A stretch of 5,156 nucleotides of DNA from Bacteroidales bacterium. GTDB taxonomy: Bacteria > Bacteroidota > Bacteroidia > Bacteroidales > VadinHA17. Positions 1 to 5,156 of this stretch are shown piece by piece. A program made the translations under genes and the position numbers. The number at the start of each line of letters is the position of its first letter. Within the stretch, counting starts at the first letter, position 1. The DNA lies in contig PMNJ01000194.1 in NCBI GenBank assembly GCA_003162595.1, positions 1-5,156 on the forward strand. The letters run 5' to 3'. Under the pieces are notes generated by a model. That model had not been told where the DNA came from. It did not search any database and saw nothing but the letters and a program-made list of their open reading frames with translations.

Positions 1-15
1 GGGGTTGGGGGGCAG
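1..15. repeat. Possible edge-truncated copy of the G-block intergenic repeat
   Basis: The first 15 bases are two G runs separated by TT, followed by CAG. The nine bases GGGGGGCAG at 7-15 are identical to 4186-4194 inside the palindrome between the aminotransferase and namZ. The match ends abruptly after that, in an A-rich stretch, and whatever lies to the left is outside the window. It sits just downstream of the valS stop, the same position relative to a gene 3' end as the other copies. The match is short and low in complexity, so it may be chance. Confidence 0.3.
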
Positions 16-55
16 AAAAAGAAGGGCGTTGGTGGGCCAAAAAAAGTATGGTTGG

Positions 56-2686
56 CTATTTCTTCAGCGATTTCATTGCCTCTTCGAGCGACTTTATCTT
101 CGACTCCGTATCACTTTTTTTCTTCCTCTCCAACTCAAGAACATTTGCGGGAGCATTTTTTACAAATCGCTCGTTGTCAAGTTTCTTCATGACACTTACA
201 AGGAAGCCCCTGTTATAAGTCAGATCCTCCTGTATCTTAGCAATCTCACTTTCTATATCAATCTTGCCTGCTAGAGGTATAAAATACTCTGTGGTCCTTA
301 CCATAAATGAGACTGTCCCTTTCTGTTTATCTGTAACAAACAGTATTTCTGAAAGATTACAGAGTTTACTTACAACCGGAAGAAATTCAGTATCATAATG
401 ATTTTTATCCGAAAGAATGAGAAGTATAATCTTATCCCTTGTTGGAATTTCCTTATTTTTTCTTACTGTTCTGATAGCGCTGATTGTTTCCTTTACGGAT
501 TCAAAACGGGCTACCAGCTCCTTATTGAATCTTTTTGATTCAGGCATCTTGGTCACCATAATGCTTTCACCTTCATTTCTTTCAAGGAGCAGTTGCCAGA
601 TCTCCTCAGTTATGAAGGGCATAAAAGGGTGTATTACCTTCACAAGCTTTTCAAAAATAGCTACCGTGGAATTATAAGTTTTCCTGTCAACTGGCTTTTG
701 ATATTCGGGTTTGATGATTTCAAGAAACCAGCCGGAGAATTCATCCCAGAACAACTTATATGTGATCATCAAAGCTTCTGATATTCTGAATTTTCTGAAG
801 TTCACATCAATTTCATTAATTGATTTTTTCAGCATCTCATCCATCCATCTAACGGCAATTCCTGATGAATCAGGCTGATCAATTTTCTCGTCAATATTCC
901 AGCTCTTTACGAGTCTGAAAGCATTCCATATCTTATTTGCAAAATTTCGTCCCTGTTCCGGCAGGCTATCTTCAAAAAGCAGGTCATTACCTGCGGGTGA
1001 ACATAATAGCATACCTACCCGAACTCCGTCTGCGCCATATTTTTCAATAAGTTCAATCGGGTCAGGCGAGTTACCAAGCGATTTCGACATTTTTCTTCTC
1101 TGCTGGTCACGAACAAGACCTGTAAGATAAACATTCTCAAAAGGCTTCTGACCTCTGTACTCATAACCGGCAATGATCATACGGGCCACCCAGAAAAAGA
1201 GAATCTCAGGCGCAGTAATAAGATCGTTTGTAGGATAATAATATCTGATGTCTTCATTTTCCGGTTTATTTATCCCGTCAAATGAAGTGATCGGCCAGAG
1301 CCATGATGAGAACCATGTATCAAGAACATCCTCATCCTCGCGGAGATCATTCTTGCTCAAAGCGTTATTCCCACTTTTCGTTCTGGCAAGTTCAAGAGCA
1401 TCAGTAATATTCTCTGCAACAACAAATTCATTATTATTGTAGTACCACGCCGGTATCCTGTGACCCCACCAGAGCTGCCGGCTTATACACCAGTCGCGGA
1501 CATTTTCTATCCAATGGCGGTAAAGGTTTTTAAACTTTGCCGGATGTATGTGAACATCTCCGTTCAAGACCGCATCTAAAGCGGGCCGCGACAGCTCTTT
1601 CATCTTTAAGAACCATTGAAGTGAAAGCCTTGGTTCAATAACTGAATTAGTTCGTTCCGAACGTCCGATCTTGTTATCGTAGTTTTCAACCTTAACCAGG
1701 CTTCCTGTTCTCTGTAGTTCCTTTTCGGCAAGCTCTTTTGCCTTAAACCTGTCAATACCTACAAATAATCCCGCTCTTTCGCTCATCGTCCCATCTTCAT
1801 TGAAGACGTCAATTGATGGCAACTTGTGCCTGAGGCCGATCTCGTAGTCATTAATATCGTGAGCCGGGGTAATCTTCAGGCATCCTGTTCCGAATTCCGG
1901 ATCAACATAATTGTCGAAAATAAACGGTACTTCACGGTTGGCCATAGGAACTATGACTTTCTTGCCTTTCAGATGCCTGTACCTTTCATCATCGGGATTT
2001 GCACAAACAGCAGTATCTCCGAGTATTGTTTCCGGACGTGTAGTTGCCACCATTACATACCCATCCTCTCCGACAATTTTATAACGGACATAATAAAGTT
2101 TTGATTTTTCATCGGTATAAATAACCTCTTCATCTGAAACAGCGGTCATAGCCTGAGGATCCCAGTTTACCATTCTGATGCCTCTGTAAATGAGACCTTT
2201 TTTATACAAATCAACAAACACCTTAATAACGGAGTCATACCTTTTCTCATCCATAGTGAAAAGTGTACGGTCCCAGTCACATGAAGCGCCAAGCCGTTTA
2301 AGCTGCTCGAGTATAATACCTCCATGTTTATTGGTCCATTCCCAGGCATGTTCCAGAAATTCCTCCCGTTTGAGATCACGTTTTTCAATTCCTTCCGCCT
2401 TAAGTTTTGCAACTACTTTTGCCTCGGTTGCAATTGAGGCATGATCGGTTCCCGGTACCCAGCAGGCATTTTTCCCCTGCATTCTTGCCCTGCGAACAAG
2501 GACATCCTGTATTGTATTGTTAAGCATATGGCCCATATGCAGTACCCCTGTAACATTAGGCGGAGGAATAACAATTGTATAAGGCTCTCTCTCGTCGGGC
2601 GTGCTTTTGAAAAATCCATTTTCCATCCAGTATTTATACCATCTGTTTTCAGCTTTCCCGGGTTCAAATTTTGAAGGAATATCCAT
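56..2686 (-). CDS. valS: Valine--tRNA ligase (ValRS), complete
   Basis: Cytoplasmic class I aminoacyl-tRNA synthetase that activates valine with ATP, charges tRNA-Val, and clears mischarged Thr-tRNA-Val by editing. At 876 aa it has the usual bacterial length. The Rossmann catalytic core opens with PPPNVTGVLHMGH (residues 41-53; the HIGH motif appears as HMGH), followed by GTDHASIAT (79-87). The CP1 editing domain spans about 190-340, with TTRPETILGD (215-224) and TPAHDINDYE (273-282), whose two Asp residues (277, 280) match the conserved editing acids. The core resumes with WCISRQLWWGHRIPAWY (399-415), DTWFSSWLWP (456-465) and KMSKS (532-536). An alpha-helical anticodon-binding domain follows at about 610-760. 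A charged, Lys/Glu-rich C-terminal arm at about 808-876 fits the ValRS coiled coil that contacts tRNA. The ATG start gives the canonical N-terminus MDIPSKFEPGKAENRWYKYW. The leader before it (AACAACAGTA) has no Shine-Dalgarno. The gene is divergent from the aminotransferase. I see no frameshift or missing motif. Confidence 0.98.
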   Translation of the reverse strand: MDIPSKFEPGKAENRWYKYWMENGFFKSTPDEREPYTIVIPPPNVTGVLHMGHMLNNTIQDVLVRRARMQGKNACWVPGTDHASIATEAKVVAKLKAEGIEKRDLKREEFLEHAWEWTNKHGGIILEQLKRLGASCDWDRTLFTMDEKRYDSVIKVFVDLYKKGLIYRGIRMVNWDPQAMTAVSDEEVIYTDEKSKLYYVRYKIVGEDGYVMVATTRPETILGDTAVCANPDDERYRHLKGKKVIVPMANREVPFIFDNYVDPEFGTGCLKITPAHDINDYEIGLRHKLPSIDVFNEDGTMSERAGLFVGIDRFKAKELAEKELQRTGSLVKVENYDNKIGRSERTNSVIEPRLSLQWFLKMKELSRPALDAVLNGDVHIHPAKFKNLYRHWIENVRDWCISRQLWWGHRIPAWYYNNNEFVVAENITDALELARTKSGNNALSKNDLREDEDVLDTWFSSWLWPITSFDGINKPENEDIRYYYPTNDLITAPEILFFWVARMIIAGYEYRGQKPFENVYLTGLVRDQQRRKMSKSLGNSPDPIELIEKYGADGVRVGMLLCSPAGNDLLFEDSLPEQGRNFANKIWNAFRLVKSWNIDEKIDQPDSSGIAVRWMDEMLKKSINEIDVNFRKFRISEALMITYKLFWDEFSGWFLEIIKPEYQKPVDRKTYNSTVAIFEKLVKVIHPFMPFITEEIWQLLLERNEGESIMVTKMPESKRFNKELVARFESVKETISAIRTVRKNKEIPTRDKIILLILSDKNHYDTEFLPVVSKLCNLSEILFVTDKQKGTVSFMVRTTEYFIPLAGKIDIESEIAKIQEDLTYNRGFLVSVMKKLDNERFVKNAPANVLELERKKKSDTESKIKSLEEAMKSLKK

Positions 2687-2722
2687 TACTGTTGTTTCGT
2701 GTTAAATTTGTAAAACAGAATG

Positions 2723-2730
2723 CAAAAATA
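2723..2730 (-). promoter_or_regulatory. Predicted Bacteroidetes-type -7 element for valS
   Basis: Read on the minus strand this is TATTTTTG, an exact match to the Bacteroidetes primary sigma factor -7 consensus TAnnTTTG. It lies 36 bp upstream of the valS ATG and would give a short AT-rich leader of about 30 nt. No clear TTG/TTTG -33 box appears at the expected spacing; that position is occupied by the ATCTGCG repeat. The call rests on one degenerate motif in an AT-rich region. Confidence 0.5.
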
Positions 2731-2734
2731 TAAT

Positions 2735-2800
2735 ATTTCCCGCTGATCTCGCAGATAGGCACAGAAAGATCAGCGAAAATCTGCGTAATCTGCGGGAAAT
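2735..2800. repeat. Imperfect inverted repeat built from ATCWGCG units
   Basis: Arms 2735-2756 and 2779-2800 are complementary at 19 of 22 positions, with a 22-nt spacer. The element contains five copies of the 7-mer ATCWGCG: two on the minus strand (2741-2747 and 2750-2756) and three on the plus strand (2769-2775, 2779-2785 and 2788-2794), spaced 9-10 bp apart. A second pairing, perfect over 9 bp, joins 2741-2749 with 2767-2775 across a 17-nt loop and excludes the first. From memory, ATCTGCG-rich palindromes of this kind recur between genes in Bacteroidetes. The element sits between the two predicted divergent -7 boxes, upstream of both predicted transcription starts. Confidence 0.8.
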
Positions 2801-2850
2801 TACATCTGTTCCAAAACTTAAATTGCAATCATATAATGAGTAATTTTTCT

Positions 2851-2858
2851 TACTTTTG
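2851..2858 (+). promoter_or_regulatory. Predicted Bacteroidetes-type -7 element for the aminotransferase
   Basis: TACTTTTG matches TAnnTTTG exactly and lies 27 bp upstream of the ATG at 2886, so transcription would begin near 2864 with a leader of roughly 20 nt. The nearest TTG (2823-2825) is about 25 bp upstream, longer than the usual spacing, so the -33 box is weak or absent. The position matters for the start call: a TTG codon in frame at 2856 would overlap this element and precede the predicted transcript start. Confidence 0.5.
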
Positions 2859-2885
2859 TCTCACCTAAAAAATAAACATTTTAAT

Positions 2886-4082
2886 ATGCCATCGATATCA
2901 GATAAAGGCAAATTGATGCCTGCATCACCAATAAGAAAACTTGTTCCATATTCTGAAGAAGCTAAACGTAAAGGGAGAAAAGTGTACCATCTTAATATCG
3001 GGCAACCCGATATTCATACTCCTGAAGTGGCTCTTAATGCACTCCGTAATATTAACCTGAAAGTGATTGAGTACAGCCATTCGGCAGGGAATGAATCTTA
3101 TCGCATTAAGCTGGCAGCTTATTACAGAAAGATCGGCATAAATATCAATCATAACGAGATGCTCATCACAACCGGCGGATCCGAAGCTGTACTTTTTGCA
3201 CTGATGTCGTGTGTTAACCCGGGCGAAGAAGTTATTACACCGGAACCATTTTATGCCAATTATAACAGCATTGCAGCAATTGCCGGGATTAAAATTGTCC
3301 CGATAACATCGTATATAAAAGAAGATTTTGCACTTCCTCCGATTGAGGATATTGAAAAAAAGATCACATCAAAAACCAAGGTTATTATTATCTGTAATCC
3401 CAATAATCCGACAGGATATCTCTATTCAAAAGAAGAACTTCTTCATCTTAAAGAAATAGTGAAGAAACACGACCTTTTCCTCTTCTCAGATGAGGTTTAC
3501 CGTGAGTTTTGCTATGATGGCGCAGAACATTTCTCCGCAATGAATCTTGAGGGAATTGAAAATAATGTTATTATGCTCGACTCAGTATCTAAACGCTATA
3601 GTGAATGTGGTATAAGAATAGGTGCGTTGATTACAAAAAACAAAGAGGTCATTTCGATAGCGCTTAGATTTGCGCAGGCCCGCCTATCCCCTCCTGCGTT
3701 GGGACAGATAGTCGGTGAAGCTTCAATTGAAACGCCCGATATATATTTTAAAGAGGTGAACAGGGAATATACTGCACGACGGGACTTCATGGTTGAAGCT
3801 CTTAACAAAATACCTGGTGTCTATTGCCCGAAACCTAAAGGTGCCTTTTATACTGTTGTTAAACTGCCTGTTGACGATGCTGATAAATTTGCTCAATGGC
3901 TGCTTGAGGAATTTGAATATAATAATCAGACCCTCATGGTTGCTCCGGCATCAGGCTTCTATTCAACTCCAGGATACGGCAGGAATGAGGTACGGATTGC
4001 ATATGTTCTGAAAATCGATGATCTTAGAAATGCTGTGGAAGTACTTGCAGAAGCTTTGAAGGTTTATCCGGGAAGAGTTTAG
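2886..4082 (+). CDS. Pyridoxal-phosphate-dependent class I/II aminotransferase (aspartate aminotransferase-like), complete
   Basis: Cytosolic fold-type I PLP enzyme that moves an amino group between an amino acid and a 2-oxo acid. It is 398 aa, normal for the family. Visible motifs (numbered from the 2886 ATG): HLNIGQPD (35-42) in the N-terminal substrate region; TGGSEA (96-101), the PLP-phosphate loop; NPNNPTG (171-177), with the PLP-binding Asn at 174; SDEVYREF (201-208), with Asp202 facing the pyridine nitrogen and Tyr205; SVSKRYSECGIRIGAL (233-248), with the Schiff-base lysine K236 and phosphate-binding R244; and NEVRIAY (367-373), with R370 at the position that holds the substrate alpha-carboxylate. 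All core catalytic residues are present. The substrate cannot be fixed from sequence. Aspartate is the usual automatic label, but aromatic or branched-chain donors remain possible, so I give no symbol. The frame is open back to a TTG at 2856; I prefer the ATG because the TTG lies inside the predicted promoter. There is no Shine-Dalgarno, only an A/T-rich leader. The TAG stop falls inside a repeat unit. Confidence 0.93.
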   Translation: MPSISDKGKLMPASPIRKLVPYSEEAKRKGRKVYHLNIGQPDIHTPEVALNALRNINLKVIEYSHSAGNESYRIKLAAYYRKIGININHNEMLITTGGSEAVLFALMSCVNPGEEVITPEPFYANYNSIAAIAGIKIVPITSYIKEDFALPPIEDIEKKITSKTKVIIICNPNNPTGYLYSKEELLHLKEIVKKHDLFLFSDEVYREFCYDGAEHFSAMNLEGIENNVIMLDSVSKRYSECGIRIGALITKNKEVISIALRFAQARLSPPALGQIVGEASIETPDIYFKEVNREYTARRDFMVEALNKIPGVYCPKPKGAFYTVVKLPVDDADKFAQWLLEEFEYNNQTLMVAPASGFYSTPGYGRNEVRIAYVLKIDDLRNAVEVLAEALKVYPGRV

Positions 4083-4112
4083 CCCCCCGCATATCTCATT
4101 TCCTAGCCCCCC
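4080..4112 (+). repeat. Direct repeat of TAGCCCCCC, first copy overlapping the aminotransferase stop codon
   Basis: TAGCCCCCC occurs at 4080-4088 and again at 4104-4112, a 24-bp offset. The first copy begins with the TAG stop of the aminotransferase and diverges after the C run (CGC instead of CTGC). It looks like a partial further copy of the C-block element that forms the neighbouring palindrome. Either copy can pair with GGGGGGCTA at 4125-4133. Confidence 0.7.
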
Positions 4113-4200
4113 TGCCCCCCTAAAGGGGGGCTAATCCGGATATATGAACAAACCATACCTAAAATCGAGATTTAACCCCCCTTTAGGGGGGCAGGGGGGC
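4104..4200. terminator. Candidate bidirectional 3'-end hairpin between convergent genes
   Basis: The region lies between the aminotransferase stop and the namZ stop and can form very stable G/C hairpins in either transcript. One is a 9-bp stem, TAGCCCCCC (4104-4112) with GGGGGGCTA (4125-4133), around a 12-nt loop. The other is the 25-bp stem formed by the full arms. Position and stability suit transcription termination or protection of mRNA 3' ends. Neither strand shows a clear U-tract straight after the stem, so this is not a textbook intrinsic terminator. Confidence 0.35.
4106..4200. repeat. 25-bp perfect inverted repeat of C6/G6 blocks
   Basis: Arms 4106-4130 and 4176-4200 are exact reverse complements over 25 bp, separated by a 45-bp AT-rich spacer. 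Each arm has the order G, C6, TG, C6, TAAA, G6 (or its complement) and is itself palindromic: C6-TAAA-G6 at 4115-4130 and C6-TTTA-G6 at 4176-4191 form 6-bp stems with 4-nt loops. The long cruciform and the local hairpins are therefore alternatives. The layout resembles paired REP-like palindromes in opposite orientation. No transposase or target-site duplication is visible. I recall C-block/TAAA/G-block palindromes as frequent at gene ends in Bacteroidetes. Confidence 0.9.
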
Positions 4201-4211
4201 CAACAATCCGT

Positions 4212-5156
4212 TTATTTATAAAGCAAATATTTCTCCCTGATTTTTGCAAATTTCGCAAGCCCGTCTTTCCAGGTTGCCCTGATTTGTTCCGAAGTCATCC
4301 CCTTCAGTATCTGTTCCCTTAAAATGGGGCCGCCGGCAAGAACATCAAAATATGAGTTAAAAAACTTATCCTTCTTCGGGAAATCCTTATAAGCGCTGAT
4401 TAGCCAATCAAGATTAAGTTCAGACTTTGGTACAAGTTTCTTTTTAAGTGCATCCCGCAGATCCGTTCCAAAGCATCTAACCCCAAGAAGTGGTGGATTT
4501 TTTGCTCCAGGAACACTCCCGGGGACAAAATTGAAACCTCTGTCAGGCATATCCGGGCTTCCGAATACCTGAAACGGGAAAGATGTTCCACGTCCTAACG
4601 AGATAACAGTACCTTCGAAAAAGCAGAGAGAAGGATATAAATAAACAGAATTCTGATTAGGCAGATTAGGCGATGGTTTTATAGGAAGTTCATAGAGTGT
4701 TTTATGAGTGTAGTTTTTACACTTAATAACAACCAGATCGCATTTTACCCTGTTCTTCAGCCATTTCTCTCCATTTAACATTTTTGCATACTCTCCAACA
4801 GTCATACCATGTACTACCGGTACCGGATCCATACCTACAAAAGAACTATAGGCTGTATCAAGTATATTCCCGTCAAAATAAAAACCATTCGGATTGGGTC
4901 TGTCAAGGACAATACATTTGACATGATTTTCTGCGCACGATTCCATAAGATAATGAAGTGTTGATATATAGGTATAAAATCGCGTACCGACATCCTGAAT
5001 GTCAAAAATAACCACATCAATACCAATAAGGTCCTGTGAAGTTGGCTTCAGATGCGAACCATAAAGACTTATAACCGGAATGCCTGATTCAATATCCTTT
5101 CCGTTTTCGATGGTCTCCCCAGCATCGGCTAAGTTTCTGAATCCATGTTCAGGGGC
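4212..5156 (-). CDS. namZ: Exo-beta-N-acetylmuramidase NamZ family (DUF1343, GH171), 5' end outside window
   Basis: Family members remove MurNAc from the non-reducing ends of peptidoglycan fragments, feeding cell-wall turnover and MurNAc salvage; many are exported. The visible part is the C-terminal 314 codons, open to the window edge. Motifs, numbered from the edge: APEHGFRNLADAGE (1-14; the Glu of PEHG is a candidate active-site acid), SLYG (30-33), VVIFDIQDVGTRFYTYIST (48-66), DRPNPNG (85-91), HGMTVGEYAKM (116-126), SPNLPNQNSVYLYPSLCFFE (162-181), SLGRGTSFPFQVFGSP (186-201), and a Lys-rich helical C-terminus ending KYLLYK. These match the DUF1343 pattern through both lobes. Full proteins are usually around 400 aa, so roughly 70-110 N-terminal residues, including any signal peptide, are missing. 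A GTG at 5013-5015 could pass for a start but lies mid-domain (ID-VVIFDIQDVG), so it is not one. The gene converges on the aminotransferase with 129 bp between stop codons; its own operon partners would lie to the right. Confidence 0.92.
   Translation of the reverse strand, partial: APEHGFRNLADAGETIENGKDIESGIPVISLYGSHLKPTSQDLIGIDVVIFDIQDVGTRFYTYISTLHYLMESCAENHVKCIVLDRPNPNGFYFDGNILDTAYSSFVGMDPVPVVHGMTVGEYAKMLNGEKWLKNRVKCDLVVIKCKNYTHKTLYELPIKPSPNLPNQNSVYLYPSLCFFEGTVISLGRGTSFPFQVFGSPDMPDRGFNFVPGSVPGAKNPPLLGVRCFGTDLRDALKKKLVPKSELNLDWLISAYKDFPKKDKFFNSYFDVLAGGPILREQILKGMTSEQIRATWKDGLAKFAKIREKYLLYK

Noticed and set aside
36..56. Terminator for valS: GCCAA/TTGGC stem with an A/T run
   Set aside because: The stem is only 5 bp with an 11-nt loop, it overlaps the stop codon, and the T-run lies inside the loop rather than after the stem.
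5..274. 89-codon open frame on the plus strand
   Set aside because: It lies almost entirely antisense to the conserved valS C-terminal arm and has no recognisable domain.
417..781. Two overlapping plus-strand frames, one with a hydrophobic N-terminus resembling a membrane segment
   Set aside because: Both are antisense to the valS anticodon-binding domain. The hydrophobicity is what the complement of charged, Lys/Glu-rich codons produces.
2167..2674. Frames of 77-84 codons on both strands near the valS 5' end
   Set aside because: They are out-of-frame shadows of the catalytic core, whose own frame carries the HMGH and GTDHASIAT motifs without a break.
2735..2800. CRISPR-like array or T-box/riboswitch leader for valS
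   Set aside because: The ATCWGCG units are 7 bp with 2-3 bp gaps in opposed orientations, not repeat-spacer units. The element lies upstream of the predicted valS transcript start, and T-box leaders are not typical of this phylum.
2822..2829. ATTGCAAT palindrome as an operator
   Set aside because: An 8-bp AT-rich palindrome is expected by chance, and no second copy or known regulator motif supports it.
2856..2885. TTG at 2856 as the aminotransferase start, adding ten residues
   Set aside because: It overlaps the predicted -7 element TACTTTTG, uses a rare start codon and adds residues (SHLKNKHFN) with no family resemblance.
4106..4200. The 25-bp inverted repeats as ends of an insertion sequence or MITE
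   Set aside because: The spacer is only 45 bp, no target-site duplication is evident, and each arm is itself palindromic, which fits REP-like elements better.
5013..5015. GTG as the true start of the namZ gene
   Set aside because: The frame stays open to the window edge, and the 47 codons upstream encode conserved DUF1343 sequence (APEHGF, SLYG).

Overview
The window looks like ordinary chromosome from a member of the Bacteroidota (Bacteroidetes). The evidence is the character of the three proteins (a Bacteroidetes-style ValRS, an aminotransferase with the SVSKRYSxCGxRIG signature, and a DUF1343/NamZ protein). Both divergent leaders also carry the Bacteroidetes -7 promoter pattern TAnnTTTG, and none of the starts has a Shine-Dalgarno sequence. 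The intergenic palindromes (C6/G6 blocks and ATCTGCG units) are of a kind I remember as common between genes in this phylum; that is recollection, not a search. I cannot name a genus.

Layout. Bases 1-55 are a G-rich tail downstream of valS. Bases 56-2686 (minus) hold a complete valS of 876 aa. Bases 2687-2885 are a 199-bp divergent intergenic region with a predicted -7 element for each gene and, between them, an imperfect inverted repeat built from five ATCWGCG units. Bases 2886-4082 (plus) hold a complete 398-aa PLP-dependent class I/II aminotransferase. Bases 4083-4211 are a 129-bp convergent intergenic region dominated by a 25-bp perfect C/G-block inverted repeat plus a further partial copy that contains the aminotransferase stop codon. 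Bases 4212-5156 (minus) hold the last 314 codons of a NamZ-type exo-beta-N-acetylmuramidase whose 5' end lies beyond the right edge.

Functional links. The genes do not form an operon: valS and the aminotransferase diverge, and the aminotransferase and namZ converge. They serve separate housekeeping roles: tRNA charging, amino-acid metabolism, and cell-wall turnover or recycling. I see no defence system, mobile-element gene, CRISPR array, tRNA or rRNA.

I found no convincing undescribed biological system. The parts most worth a second look are non-coding: the nested, mutually exclusive palindromes in the two complete intergenic regions, and the repeat unit that supplies the aminotransferase stop codon.
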